From Ovis canadensis (taxonomy: Eukaryota > Chordata > Mammalia > Artiodactyla > Bovidae): 64,000 nt of DNA. The notes under the pieces are model-generated. The model did not search any database, was not told the DNA's origin, and worked only from the letters and a program-made list of their open reading frames with translations. Shown piece after piece: positions 11,432-22,690 of the stretch. Where the stretch lies: positions 17,915,001-17,979,000 of the forward strand of contig NC_091246.1 in the NCBI RefSeq assembly GCF_042477335.2, read 5' to 3'. Numbering within the stretch: position 1 is the stretch's first letter; the number at the start of each line of letters is the position of its first letter. The position numbers were made by a program, and so were the translations under genes.

Positions 11432-11565
11432 AACTTAAATGGCTCTAATTTTTTTAAACAAATGATTGCCTCTTCACCTCAGTCATAACCAAGAATGTAG
11501 TCAGGTACAACATAGTCCAATAAAAAAAATTTTTTTTCCAATAAAAATTTTTAAAAAAGAACATA

Positions 11566-11672
11566 GGGGACTTCCCTAGTGGCCTAGTAGTGGTTAGGAT
11601 CCTGGGCTTTCAATACTGTGGCCAGGTTCAGTCCTTGGCCAGGGAACTGGGATTCCTGCAAGCCGCAGCTGG
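11566..11672 (+). repeat. CHR-type SINE
   Basis: Sense CHR SINE: 'ggggacttccctagtggcc', 'ttggccagggaactggg', then 'caagccgcagctgg'. The tail is missing or decayed. Confidence 0.85.
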
Positions 11673-12089
11673 ATTCTCTAAGATCACATGTCAGGTTGCA
11701 TCCTCCCTTCACTTTGGACCTCACCCTGATCCTTTTTCAAGCTGAAAAATGAAAACTTCCTCACAAGCAGAACACATGCCCAGATCCAAAATGTATTTCC
11801 TGCTCAAACAGATTTCATGCGCCTCCTGGTCACGCCCTGAAGGAGCCGTACTTCTCTGTTGGGTTTTGTTGCTGTTTTGTTTCATATTTTTACCATTTTA
11901 TTGTGGAGAATCTCAAATATACTCAAAAAGGAGACAAAATAGCTTGAAACCCTCAGGTGTCCATCATGAACTCATGACCAAGCCCGCCCATCCTCTCTTA
12001 ACCCCTGTGTTCTTTTCAGAGAATATTCCAGACATTATATATTTTCACCATTAATGTTTTGATTATGTATCTTTAAAGGATATGAACTT

Positions 12090-12237
12090 AAAAATTTTTT
12101 TAATTTTATTTATTTGGTTCTGCCAGGTCTTCCTTGGGGCATGTAGGATCTAGTTCCCTGACCAGGGATCAAACCCAGTTCCCCTGTGTTGGAAGTGTGG
12201 TGCCTTACCCACTGGACCACCAGGGAAGCCCCCCAAA
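12090..12237 (-). repeat. CHR-type SINE
   Basis: Antisense CHR SINE with T-rich lead and the end 'ggaccaccagggaagccc'. Perfect 10-base duplication atatgaactt at 12080-12089 and 12238-12247. The second copy is reused by the next SINE. Confidence 0.93.
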
Positions 12238-12248
12238 ATATGAACTTT

Positions 12249-12376
12249 TGGAGGGACTTTCCTGGAGGTCCAGTGGTTAAGACTTTGTGCTTCCATTGCA
12301 GGGGACTTGGGTTCATTCACTGATCAGGGAATTAAGATTCCACATGCTTTGTGGCATGGTCAAAAAAAAAAAAGAC
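12249..12376 (+). repeat. CHR-type SINE at the same target
   Basis: Sense CHR SINE ('gagggactttcctggaggtc', then 'gggaattaagattccacatg' and a poly-A tail), bounded by atgaacttt at 12240-12248 and 12377-12385. The left repeat is also the right-hand duplication of the preceding antisense SINE. Confidence 0.92.
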
Positions 12377-12555
12377 ATGAACTTTAAAAAATTTCAAGTA
12401 ATGCCATTATTATGTAACTTAAGTAATTAACAATGTAATATCATTCAAACATCATAATTTTCAGTTAACATTCAAATTTCCTTTCTTATAAGCTCATCAT
12501 TTAAAAAATTATTTGAATGAAGATAAATAAAATTGACACATTGCAATTAATTAAT

Positions 12556-12825
12556 ACAGCTGACCAATGAAAAGATGTGTTTGAACTAAGCAGGCCCATG
12601 GTTAAGCAGATATTTCAATAGTAAGTACTGCAATACAGCATAATCTGAGGCTGGTTGAATTTGTGGATGCAGAGCAGCAGATACAGAGGAATCACATACA
12701 GATACGGCAGATACAGAGGAACCACACTGTTCTTTAGATAAGGAGGGCTGACTGTGGATTTTTGACTCTGCAAGCGTTGGCGCCCCTAACCCCTAATGCT
12801 CACTTTGGTCAAGGGTCAACAGTAT
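12556..12825. mobile_element. ancient Tigger-type MITE
   Basis: The ends are roughly inverted: 'tacagctgacca' at the left versus 'ggtcaagggtcaacagta' at the right. Internal 'ggctggttgaatttgtggat' and 'gcgttggcgcccctaaccc' are motifs I associate with TcMar-Tigger non-autonomous elements (MER2 class). Confidence 0.65.
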
Positions 12826-12850
12826 ACCTTTTCAATTTCTCTTAGTCTAT

Positions 12851-13122
12851 GTTGCTACTGCCAAGTCGCTTCAGTCGTGTCCAACTCTGTGCGACCCCAT
12901 AGACAGCAGCCCACCAGGCTCCACTGTCCCTAGGATTCTCCAGGCAAGAACACTGGAGTGGGTTGCCGTTTTCTTCTCCAAGGCATGAAAGTGAAAAGTG
13001 AAAGTGAAGTCGCTCAGTCGTGTCCGACTCTTGGCGACCCCATGGACTATAGCCCACCAGCCTCCTCCGTCCATGGGATTTTCCAGGCAAGAGTACTGGA
13101 GTGGGGTGCCATTGCCTTCTCC
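12851..13122 (-). repeat. Bov-A2 SINE, full length
   Basis: Antisense dimeric Bov-A2: two BovA monomers joined by the 'gaaagtgaaaagtgaaagtg' linker. Perfect 13-base duplication tctcttagtctat at 12838-12850 and 13123-13135. The 82- and 67-codon frames on the minus strand are inside the SINE. Confidence 0.95.
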
Positions 13123-13135
13123 TCTCTTAGTCTAT

Positions 13136-13680
13136 AGGGTTCTCTTTATTTGTTGAAACCTGGTTGTTTGTTCTGCAGACTTTCCTGTAGTCTGGATTTT
13201 GCAGCCCCTACTGTGGTGGCATTTACCATATTGCTCCATCCTCTGCATTTCTTATAAACTGGTAGTTAAAACTAGAGTCTTGATCAAACCCAGGTTCAAT
13301 TGTTTTAGCCAGACTATTTCATAAATTTGCTTCCCTGATAGCTCAGTTGGTAAAGAATCCACCTGCAATGTGAGAGACCCTGGTTTGATATCTGGGTCAG
13401 GAAGATTCCCTAGAGAAGGGATAGGCAAACCACGCCAGTATTCCTGGGCTTCCCTGGTGGCTCAGCTGGTAAAGAATCTGCCTGCAACGTGGCAGATCTG
13501 GGTTCGATCCCTGGTTTGGAAAGATCCCCTGAAGAAGGGAAAGGCTACCCACTTCTGGCCTGGAAAATATACAGACCATGGGGTCACAAAGAGTCAGGCA
13601 CAACTGAGCGACTTTCACTTTCTTTCATAAATTGGGTTGTGTTCTTACACCAGGAGGCATATAATGTCTGATTGTTTCTC
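13136..13680 (+). repeat. L1M-type remnant, split by a Bov-tA dimer
   Basis: Left piece to 13327 ('cagtctggattttgca', 'aactggtagttaaaactaga'); right piece from 13634 ('ttacaccaggaggcatataa'). These are L1ME-like 3' region motifs that continue across the inserted SINE. Confidence 0.5.
13328..13622 (+). repeat. Bov-tA tandem dimer
   Basis: Two tRNA-like heads in one insertion: the first at about 13330-13446 is cut after 'cagtattcctg', and the second begins 'gggcttccctggtggctca' at 13447 and runs to the tail. A single 11-base duplication tttcataaatt (13317-13327 and 13623-13633) encloses both. Confidence 0.9.
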
Positions 13681-14769
13681 TCCTGCTATTTTCCATTCCT
13701 TCTTGACTTCTTTTCTTCTTTCTTTTCCATATCTCATCTTTCTGCTTTCTGACAGAGAACCTGGAGGTTGGGAATCTGGGGGAGGGGTTTGCCAGCTTTT
13801 TTGCCCCCATCTGGAGGCATTGCCCTGTCTTATACCCTTGCTTTCTGTCAATTCTCTCAGTATGGCTTTCCATTCTGTGGGACGTCATGGTGCTGCTAAA
13901 GATATTCTCAGGGCTGTGTGGGGAAAAAAAACCATTCTAAGGAAACTTCTTTTGTTCTTCCACATGAGGAAATGCCAAGTTTGAGCCCTGCTTAACTTGC
14001 TAGTGATCCAGATGGCAAACCGCTGTCAGGCAGGGGATGGACTATTAGAGGTAAGGAAGTAGTTGAAGTACTTTCTCCCTGACCCATGCAGAATAGGAAT
14101 CTAATTTCCAAATACACTTGATGCCCACAGTTCAGATTTAATGTTTGAAGCCTGAAGTCCAACCATAGCTGAACCTTATAGGAATGTTCCAGATTCCCAG
14201 ATCTTGGTCAACAAAGGACTGCCATATAAAAGGATTTGCTCAACCATTTGTTGCCCGCATGAATATGGAATGCTTGCCCAAGTTCCAGGCTATTTTGTGT
14301 CTAGAAAAAACTGTTACAAGTTATCACAGCCAACCTTTCTACAAAATAATCTTTCACTAGATTCAATGACATTTACAGAATACCTGTTTTTATTTGACCT
14401 CAATTTCTTCATCAGTTAATCTTACCTTCTGTTGATAACCTATCCCATTGGTCCACCTCTGAGTTCATATGTGGTTGGAAGGGGATAGTTCAAGGAACTG
14501 GCTAGTTCCTATCTCACATGCCTGTAGCTCCCTGCTTCTCTTCTGAAAGTTTTCTCCTATTTCTTCAGAAACTGCCAGACTGTGCAAGGCACTGTGGAAA
14601 TGCTAGTTATTTAAGGCTTCCAGAAGCAGCCCTTAACACTGAGAGATGAGAGTCAATGGATAAATACCTCAGCGTCCCCCTCACCTTCAGAGGGAGAATT
14701 CTGAGTTGTATTCTGTGTAATTCTTCAGAGGGTTCCCAGCAATATTGGTCCACAGTGGGCTCTCTTGCT
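13681..14769. other. no recognised feature
   Basis: Unique-looking sequence. Overlapping frames of 68-115 codons at 13625-13984 on both strands come from a pyrimidine-rich stretch (tttcttctttcttttcc and similar) and carry no domain. Confidence 0.5.
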
Positions 14770-14925
14770 CATCGGTGCACCTTTTATTAACTTTTTCTCC
14801 CTCTCCAGTCTACTTTCTTCACTGTTTCACGTGAACTTTCTGGGATTACTTCCCTAATAAGCCATCCCTTCCTAATTTCTAGTGTCAAGGGCTGCTTTGA
14901 GGGGAACAGAAACTAAGACAGGGAA
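14770..14925 (+). repeat. LTR-like remnant, uncertain
   Basis: 'gggattacttccctaataag', then 'gtcaagggctgctttgaggg' and 'gaaactaagacaggg' resemble the end of an old LTR or similar repeat. Family not assigned. Confidence 0.3.
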
Positions 14926-15084
14926 TAAATGTGCAAGCTACCTTGAAATCCTTTGGTACACGCAAGTACGAATAACTAAATACATAAAACATGGAGAATT
15001 CTGTACTTAGTAGTTTTCAGTTATTGATAGCCTCATTTTTCAGATAATAAAACTGAGAACAAATCATTAAAAGAATTGCCCAAG

Positions 15085-15229
15085 AGAATTCTCTGGCAGT
15101 CCATTGGTTAGGCATCAGTGCTTTCACTGTGGGGGCTCCATGTTTGATCCCTGGTCAGGGAACTAATATCCCACAAACTGCGTTATGGGCAAAAAGAGAA
15201 AAAAAAACAAAAAAGAAAGAAAGAAAGAA
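15085..15229 (+). repeat. CHR-type SINE
   Basis: Sense CHR SINE with a GAAA-rich tail (15208-15229). Perfect 14-base duplication aagaattgcccaag at 15071-15084 and 15230-15243. Confidence 0.95.
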
Positions 15230-15259
15230 AAGAATTGCCCAAGATCATATAACTAGTAT

Positions 15260-15480
15260 GAAAGAAAGAAAGAAAGTGAAGTCGCTCAGTTGTGTCCGAC
15301 TCTTTGTGACCCCATGAACTGTAGCCTACCAGGGTCCTCTGTCCATGGGATTTTCCAAGCAAGAATACTGGAGTGGGTTGCCATTTCCTTCTCCAGGGTA
15401 TCTTCCAAACCCAGGGATCGAACTCCGGGTCTCCTGCATTGCGGTGAGACGCTTTACCATCTGAGCCACCAGGGAAGCCC
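15260..15480 (-). repeat. Bov-tA SINE
   Basis: Antisense full-length Bov-tA starting with a GAAA-rich tail and ending 'gagccaccagggaagccct'. It lies just 17 bases beyond the CHR SINE's right duplication. Confidence 0.93.
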
Positions 15481-16724
15481 TAAGATGCAAATATATCACT
15501 GCCATCAATAATGTCTAGCCTCTTGTTCTCCATTTTGTTTGGGGTGAAATCTTTTTTCTGACAACTAGTAGATTTCTGTTTTTTCTAATTGTTCTGTTTG
15601 CTTATCTATATTTTGAATGGGAGCATTTCCTGCCAGTTGAACTTTAAGTTGTAAGTGAAAAGGCCCATCTTGATGCGGTCTCCTAGCAACAATTTATGAA
15701 ACACTTCAAAGCAATTATTCTTCTCAAACACGTTTCCAAACGTTGAAGCATGTTCATTCACTTTGATCATTAAACTCCCCAAGAACATTCATTGTGTAGC
15801 ACACAGTTCTGGTAATTATAAGCTCGTCAACAGGTTGCTTAGTGATCTGAGAGCGAATGGACCATGCTTCCCCCAGGAGCCGAACACTTTGCTTCCAGCT
15901 GGGCAGGGCAGGGTAGATCCACTTTTCTCCAAAGAAATATTATTTGACATGTAGGGTGGGGGTAGGAGGAAGAATATTTAAACCCTAAATAGCCATCTGT
16001 AAAACGGTGGGCCCCTGACAATACACACAGGTTTAGGGAGGATTTGAATACCTAAGGCCCAAGTCTACTAAACTAGCAGCTTTCTGCTCCTCCTCCTCTG
16101 ACCCTCCCCTTCGCCCAGCTTAGATCTGAACAATCAAAGTCAGGCAGAAGACCCATTTCCTCCCCTAGTGCCTCAAAAATGCAGTCTTGCCCTAAATTAG
16201 CTGCTGGCCCTTCAGTTTGTGCTCCTTCCCTCTTTTTCGAAAAATTCTTTTTTGTTGTTTTTATCTTTTAAATGTTTTAGTATACAAGTCTGGAAGGGAA
16301 TCTTGATTGTTAGTGACCACTCTGAGGAATAGCAAATAGGAGTGCCAACTTGGCAAGTTATAAAGTTGTGCATCTGGCTGTGGTTGTGCAGGCATTAGTC
16401 CCAACTCCACTCTCCTGGTGAGGATGTCACAACCAGATCAGTGCCTTGGGCAAAATAAGTGCCCCTGGAAAGTTTTAGACCTGAGGAAGAGGGGAGGATT
16501 ACATTTCCTGCTTATCTGTGGAATGGCTTCTAAACATTTTAGATTTACAGAAGCACTCCTGTATACCCTGCTTACCTTTTATCTAGCTTCACCTCATCCT
16601 AAAATCTTACACAACTGTGGTACACTTGTCAAAAGTAAACATCTGTTGTATTTTAGGTGTCCTTGTGGAGGGAAATTGTGTGAACCCCAAGCTGGTGTGA
16701 ACTCCATACTGAATGTGAGCACAA
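15481..16724. other. no recognised feature
   Basis: Unique-looking sequence. The 151-codon frame at 16418-16873 runs from unique sequence into the AC microsatellite, with His/Thr-rich nonsense at its end, so I do not call it a gene. Confidence 0.5.
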
Positions 16725-16955
16725 GCACACACACATGCACATATATACACCTGTCATACATACATGCACACAACAGAGATATACTCACAAAATACACATG
16801 TACACTTGTTATGTGTACAAACACAACTTATGCATACAAAGTACACACACAGATACACATAACACGTGTATAGACATACAAAACACACACATACTCATAT
16901 ATACAACATACACACAGAGATATATACATACAGATACACACACATGCTGTGTGGA
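16725..16955 (+). repeat. degenerate (CA)n/(TA)n microsatellite region
   Basis: About 230 bases of interrupted acacac/atatac repeats. Long His/Thr-rich frames on plus and Cys/Val-rich frames on minus are products of the repeat. Confidence 0.9.
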
Positions 16956-17283
16956 ATTTGGGGCTCATACTGTAATGTGGGGCTTCTGAGATTGTTTCCT
17001 GATGGAACTTGAGTTTGTTGGTAGAGCAGAAAGGTGCTGAGAGAGAATTAAGGAACACTGGTGATGAATCAGGGCAAGGGGGCAAGACTGAGCCTCTTGA
17101 TATGGACATAGTTATTTCTCTGTGGAGATGAGGCTGGCATCTCTCCTAGCAGTATTTGGGGTTGAAAAATCTGACCCACCCAGCAGTTTGAGGGAGCCTC
17201 ATTGAGATAAGCTTCCAACACAAACTGTTCAAGCCCCTTCTCTAGGCAGGGCTGGTTACGTGTGGCCAGCCTTTTTGTTGTGT
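16956..17283. other. no recognised feature
   Basis: Unique-looking sequence between the microsatellite and a Bov-tA fragment. Confidence 0.5.
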
Positions 17284-17388
17284 TGCGTTAGTTGCTCAGT
17301 TGTGTCCGACTCTTTGTGACCCCATGGACTGTGGCCCTCTAGGCTCCCCTGTCCATGGAATTCTCCAGGCAAGAATACTGCCTAGAGA
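17284..17388 (-). repeat. Bov-tA fragment
   Basis: Antisense Bov-tA 3' part ('gttgctcagttgtgtccgac' to 'ccaggcaagaatactg'). The head is absent. Confidence 0.9.
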
Positions 17389-17774
17389 GTCTAAATCCCG
17401 AGGTGAGGATGGGAGTGAAAAATGAGAAATGTCTCCATCCCCAGACTTTAGGGTGAGGGTCTGGATGGAGAATAACTGAATTACGGGAGAAGGTAGAGGC
17501 TGAAATCTGCCCCAAACTTCCTGGGGCAGATTAAGAGGACAACAGTCCTGAGGTGAGTATCATTCACTGAGATGTAGAGACAGGTGGGCTTTAGAGATGT
17601 AGAGAAGTAGGAAAAGCAAGGAAGAGTGGACCACAAGTGTATAATGGTACATTGGACAAATTCCAGGGACAGCAGTCTAACTTTGCCTGGATTCATGTTG
17701 GTTTATGTGGGTAGAAGGGTAACTTAAAGGAAGTAGAGCCATAAGGACTAAAAGATCCTAAAGTTAGGTTAGTG
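17389..17774. other. no recognised feature
   Basis: Unique-looking sequence. A 71-codon minus-strand frame at 17481-17696 has no recognised domain. Confidence 0.45.
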
Positions 17775-18440
17775 AGTATATTAATTATCTATTACTGTGT
17801 AACAATCTAGCCCTAATATATAGCAGACTAAATAACAATAAGGATTTTTTGTTTGTTTTATCCTTCAAATTATCCATGGGTCAGGAATTTAGGAGAGGCT
17901 TGCTTAGCTGGGTAGTTCTGGCACAAGGTGATTCATGAAATCACAGTCAAGATGTCGGCCAGGGAAATTCCCTGGTGGTCCAGTGGTTTAGACTTCATGC
18001 TTTCACTGTAGTGGGTTTGGGTTCAGTCCCTGGCCAGGGAACTAAGATCCCACAAGCTTTGTGTGGTATGGCCAGGATTGCAGTCTTATGAGAGCTTGAC
18101 TAGGGCTGGACAGTTTGCTTCCCAGGTAGCTTATACACACAAAAGGCATGTTGATGCTGGCTGTTGGCAGAGGTTGTCAGATCCTCACCATGTGGGTCTC
18201 TGTGTCTCGTTCCTTGAGTGTCCTCATGGCATGGTGGCTAGCTTCCCCCAGAGCACGTGATCCAAGAAAGCAACGCAGAAGTCTCAGGGTCTGTTATGCC
18301 TAGGCTTGGAAGCCATCCTCTCATGTCTGCAGTGTCCTAAGGGTCACACGTCAGCCCTGTTCTGTGTGGGAGGGGACTTACCAAAGGTGTGACTATCAGG
18401 AGGCCATTTTGGGATAAGCGACTTTCACAGTGGTTGTTTT
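17775..18440 (+). repeat. ancient mammalian repeat, family not assigned
   Basis: 'tattaattatctattactgt' then 'gtgtaacaatctagccc', 'gggtcaggaatttaggag', 'gcttgcttagctggg' and, after the CHR SINE, 'ctatcaggaggccattttgg' form a pattern I recognise from old mammalian interspersed repeats, but I cannot name the family. A CHR SINE splits it. Confidence 0.5.
17962..18069 (+). repeat. CHR-type SINE
   Basis: Sense CHR SINE: 'attccctggtggtccagtgg' and 'cagtccctggccagggaact'. Flanked by ggccagg (17957-17963 and 18070-18076). Confidence 0.9.
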
Positions 18441-18813
18441 ATCTCTATGATAAATTTATTTAAGTTTCGTAAAGCATATTTTGATTAGACCTTGAAACCA
18501 AGTGACTGGAGTTGGTGGGGCTAAAGTTAGGTGTTCCTGGTAAGATGGAGTTTGAGAGGAAACCTGAAGGCAAGGTAAGAATGACAGAGAGAGTGGGGGG
18601 TGAGATCAGAGGAGTGTGTCTTTAGGGAGAAGAGCTGTTATGGGGAGGCGGGTCACAGTAGGGCTTGGGTATTTTATCCTTTCCACAGTGTCAGGAGCCT
18701 TGTCTGAGTCCTCCTCCTTTCTCTCTCACCTGTGGAGTTCAGGTGACATACAAGATTTGGAGGAGTTGTGTGGGAAGGATGTCAGGAAGTGTGAAACAGA
18801 AGTAGAGGACCTT
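18441..18813. other. no recognised feature
   Basis: Purine-rich unique-looking sequence. The 70-codon frame at 18616-18828 runs into the next SINE. Confidence 0.5.
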
Positions 18814-18962
18814 GGACTTCCCTGGTGATCCAGTGGTTAAGACCCTGTGCTTCCACTGCTGGGGGCATGGGTTCACTCCCTGGCCAGGGAAGTTGTATGT
18901 GCAATATGGTGGAGCCAAAAAATAAATTAATTAATTAAATAGAAATAAGTAAATAAGTAAAA
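18814..18962 (+). repeat. CHR-type SINE with AT-rich tail
   Basis: Sense CHR SINE ('ggacttccctggtgatccag') followed by an aattaatt/aaataag simple-repeat tail from about 18920. Confidence 0.9.
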
Positions 18963-19095
18963 GGACTCGCTCTTTAAAAAAAAAAGAATGGTTTATTATA
19001 AAAAAATAAATAAAATATGGAGGACCAGATAGAGTTTAATAATAGAAGTCATTACTACTGTAGGAAATCCTGTGTGCACCATTTGTGGTGTTTGT

Positions 19096-19130
19096 GCATG
19101 TGTGTGTGTGTGAGAGACAGACAGAGACAC
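19096..19130 (+). repeat. short (TG)n/(GACA)n microsatellite
   Basis: Seven or so TG units followed by gagacagacagagaca. Confidence 0.8.
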
Positions 19131-19442
19131 AAAAAAGTTTCAAAAGTCTAATGATATGAATTGGTAACAGCTGTAATGTTATTCTTTTCCTTTAAAAAGT
19201 TATTTTAACAAATTCTCCCTTTGCAACTTTTTCCAGATTATCCAAGTAATGTATGTTCATTGCAGAAAGATCAGGGAAAGAGAGATAAGCATAAAAAGAT
19301 AAGGCAAGAATCAACCACAATACCATCACCCAGAAGCAACACTTACTATTTGACATTTTCTTGGTACATTTTAGTTTTGTGTACATTTTATTCCTGAACT
19401 TGAGATCATATTTTCTCTGTAATTTTGTATTCAGCATTCATA
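19131..19442. other. no firm feature; possible old LINE tail
   Basis: 'gtaatgtatgttcattgcag' and 'accatcacccagaagcaaca' resemble old mammalian LINE 3' sequence, but I cannot assign it. Confidence 0.35.
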
Positions 19443-20240
19443 TAACCTCAGATATGCAGATGACACCACCTTTATGGCAGAAAGTGAGGAGGAACTAGAA
19501 AGCCTCTTGATGAAAGTGAAAGAGGAGAGTAAAAGAGTTGGCTTAAAGCTCAACATTCAGAAAATGAAGATCATGATATCTGGTCCCATCACTTCATGGG
19601 AAATAGATGGGGAAACTGGAAACAGTGGCTGACAGTATTTTTCTGGGTTCCAAAAGCACTGCAGATGGTGACTGCAGCCATGAAATTAAAAGACGCTTAC
19701 TCCTTGGAAGGAAAGTTATGACCAACCTAGAAAGCATATTAAAAAGCAGAGACATTACTTTGCCAACCTAGGTCCATCTAGTCAGGGCTATGGTTTTTCC
19801 AGTGGTCATGTATGGATGTGAGAGTTGGACTGTGAAGAAAACTGAGTGCTGAAGAATTGATGCTTTTGAACTGTGGTGTTGGAGAAGATTCTTGAGAGTC
19901 CCTTGGACTGCAAGGAGATCCAACCAGTCCATTCTGAAGGAGATCAGTCCTGGGTGTTCATTGGAAGGACTGATGCTAAAGCTGAAACTCCAATACTTTG
20001 GCCACCTCATGCGAAGAGTTGACTCATTGGAAAAGACTCTGATGCTGGGAGGGACTGGGGGCAGGAGGAGAAGGGGACGACAGAGGATGAGATGGCTGGA
20101 TGGCATCACCGACTCGATGCACATGAATTTGAGTAAACTCTGGGGGTTGGTGATGGACAGGGAGGCCTGGAGTGCTGCAGTTCATGGGGTCTCAAAGTGT
20201 CAGGCATAATTGAGCGACTGAACTGAACTGAACTGAACTG
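19443..20240 (+). repeat. BovB LINE, 3' 0.8 kb
   Basis: Starts at the reverse transcriptase active-site region ('ctcagatatgcagatgacac', coding LRYADDT) and runs to the terminal repeated 'ctgaactgaa'. ORF2 is broken by frameshifts. The open frame at 19892-20209 is the ORF2 C-terminal end. Confidence 0.95.
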
Positions 20241-20671
20241 AAACATATTTTTATGAGTGTGTAATGTTTGATCATATTGCACCATTATTTATTTAAAAGG
20301 TACCTTATTATTTCCACTATTTTGTTATTATGAACAATCTTGTGAGACTTATCTTGGTAATTTCCTCTGTATTTCTGATTATTTTCTTTGGCTCAACTCC
20401 AGGGGTTAGAATTTTCACGTCAGACTTTAATATGTGATATGTATTTTTATTCACTTCCCAATTATAGTTTAATGAATTATAAAACCAATAATGTCTCATT
20501 CAATTATTTTTTCTTAAAAATATTTATTTAATGAACAAACTGCATTGTAACAAAAATTTTAAATTATTAAATACGACTAAAAATCACAAGAATACCTCTA
20601 CCACAAAAAGTCAACTTTATTTTTCTATATTCACATTTTTCACATAATAGCATTTATACTTTTAGACTAGG
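20241..20671. other. no recognised feature
   Basis: AT-rich unique-looking sequence. Confidence 0.5.
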
Positions 20672-20872
20672 ACTTGGCAAATTTCTTTGAGAAGCATAAG
20701 ATAGCGGTATTTTAGGCTTCGTATGCCATGCAGTTTCTGTTAAAATGACTCAACTCTGCCATTGCCTCATGAAAGCAGCTGCAGACAATACATAAATGAA
20801 TAAGCACTGCTTTTTTCAATAAAACTTTATTTACAAGACCAGATGGCCAGCTTGTGTTTGTTGACCCCTGTT
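20672..20872. mobile_element. hAT-Charlie-type MITE
   Basis: Ends are 'ggacttggcaaatttc' at the left and 'gtttgttgacccct' at the right (diverged inverted ends), with internal 'attttaggcttcgtatgcc' and 'caataaaactttatttacaa'. The same family occurs at 52478-52690. Confidence 0.75.
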
Positions 20873-21389
20873 TTATGTACGGCTGTTTTTATAATTTAGA
20901 TGAAACAATTTGTTCAGTCATTCATGAACCAGCCTTCTAACTTTCTGAAGCTGTTTTGCATATTTAATTATTTATTTTTCACTTATGGTTAGTTTCCTCC
21001 GATCTTTTTAACTATGCTAGAATTATTGGAGCTAAAGCTCTCACAATGATTTGTTTTTAATAATGCAGTCAACTCAATGGATTTCCAATTTTAAAAAAAG
21101 AGTACACTTTTACAAAGAGCTTCAAGTATGATTCTTAAAACTATTCCACTATAACCCCACACCATAGCAAATAGCTGTGATATTTTTCTATCTTGGTCTA
21201 TGGGCTTACTTTTGGATGATTATGTTGATAGAAAAGGTGACATAGCAAGAGTAATTTTGAAGAAAAAAATGATCACCTCTAGTTCCATTAATCCAACAGA
21301 TATATTTCCAATTATGCAGTACATATGTACTGCAATTATGTACTTATCTTTTAAAAATATTCTTTACATTTACTATAATGAACACATAT
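20873..21389. other. no recognised feature
   Basis: AT-rich unique-looking sequence; nothing supported. Confidence 0.5.
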
Positions 21390-21503
21390 GCTTTTATTTT
21401 TTTGGCCACACAGGTGGGATCTTAGTTCCTTGACCAGAGATCGAACCTGTGCCCCTTGCAGTGGAAGCACAGAGTTTTAACCACTGAACAGCTAGGAGGT
21501 CCC
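21389..21503 (-). repeat. CHR-type SINE
   Basis: Antisense CHR SINE. Imperfect duplication atgaacacata / atgaacacaca at 21378-21388 and 21504-21514. Confidence 0.92.
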
Positions 21504-21639
21504 ATGAACACACATCCTGAGCTATGTAAGTTTGTCCACAGTTTTGATTTTCTAAAGGAATTTCAAGCTGCTATTACTCTTTCCAGAGCAGCTCAATCTC
21601 CATTATTCTGAGGCAGCTTAATCCAACCTAGTTTTAAGA

Positions 21640-22390
21640 ATTTATATATTGTCCCTTTATACTTTAAAAAAGCTTAAATGTACAGCAAAGTTGAAAGAAT
21701 AGTATAATAAATAAGTACATACTCACTAGCTAGATTCAAAAATTGACAATATCTTACACATACACAAACACATTTTTTTTCTCAATCATTTGAAATTAAA
21801 GGACAGACATCATGATACCTGACTCCTAAATACTTCAGCATATATGTGAACAAGATTGTTTTCCTCCATAACCACAATACCATATCACACTTAAGGCAAC
21901 TAATAATAATCTCTAGTATCATCTAATATCTAGTCCATCCTCACATTTCTTTGATTGTTCCAAAAATATCTTATATAGTTCTATTTGGAACCAGGATCCA
22001 ATTAAGTTTTACATAGTGCATTTGTTAACATGCCTTTCGGTCTTCCTTAGTCTAGAAAAGAGTACCCTTACCTTTTGCACCATAGTATTGATTTTTTAAA
22101 ATTTAATTTTTAAAATAATGTTATTTGGCTTTGGTTGTGCTGGATCTTAGTTGCAGTATTTGAGATCTTCATTGCAGCATGCAGGCTTTTAGCTGCGGCA
22201 TGTGGCCTCTAGATCCCTGACCAGGGATTGAGCCCAAACCCCTGCACTGGGAGTGTGGAGTCCTAACCATTAGACTGCCAAGAAAGTCCTGACATTGACT
22301 GTTTGAAGTGATCAGCATGATTGTCTTTATTCCACAGTCTGATTGTTGGTCAGATTGTCTTTTTATAATGTCATCTAGATTGTTTATCTC
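21640..22390 (+). repeat. L1M-type 3' region, split by a CHR SINE
   Basis: 'gcaaagttgaaagaatagta', 'ccataaccacaataccat', 'cagtccatcctcacatttc'-like and 'aaccaggatccaattaag' are typical of L1M 3' UTRs. It resumes after the SINE with 'gacattgactgtttgaag'. Confidence 0.7.
22093..22290 (-). repeat. CHR-type SINE
   Basis: Antisense CHR SINE: 'ggttgtgctggatcttagtt', 'gatccctgaccagggattg', end 'ttagactgccaagaaagtcc'. Probable duplication tattgatt / cattgact. Confidence 0.9.
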
Positions 22391-22557
22391 CTGGACTTCC
22401 CATACACTGTACACTATGTCTAAAAGTGAAATAGATGGAGGTTAAACCTAAAATGATACAAAATATTTCATCATTTACACCTATCAACTTTGATTCATTA
22501 GATATCCTCTTATATATGAATATATGTTCTGTATGTCATGGTGGACAAGATCTGCTT
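22391..22557. other. no recognised feature
   Basis: AT-rich unique-looking sequence. Confidence 0.5.
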
Positions 22558-22690
22558 TGGAATCAGAGAGGTTTTACAGCTAGAGGCCTTCGGAAAGTTA
22601 TTTCATTTCTTTGAGCCTCAGTCTCCCCATTTGTGAAAAGGGGAGTGATAGAAACTTCACAAATGTTTGCTTCCTCCCCCCAGCCTACAG
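22558..22690 (+). repeat. MIR element
   Basis: 'ctttggaatcagagagg', 'ggaaagttatttcatttctt', 'cctcagtctccccatttgtg' match the MIR core in sense orientation. Confidence 0.7.

Larger units (their letters stand above)
11880..12555 (+). repeat. L1M-type LINE remnant, split by two SINEs
   Basis: Old L1 3' region: 'tttattgtggagaatctcaa', 'ctcatgaccaagcccgccc', then after the SINEs 'caacatcataatttt'-like AT-rich sequence. A copy of the same type lies at about 40300-40500. Subfamily not assigned. Confidence 0.55.

Noticed and set aside
16418-16873. 151-codon plus-strand frame as a possible gene
   Set aside because: The last third is translated AC microsatellite, and no start context, splice site or domain supports it.
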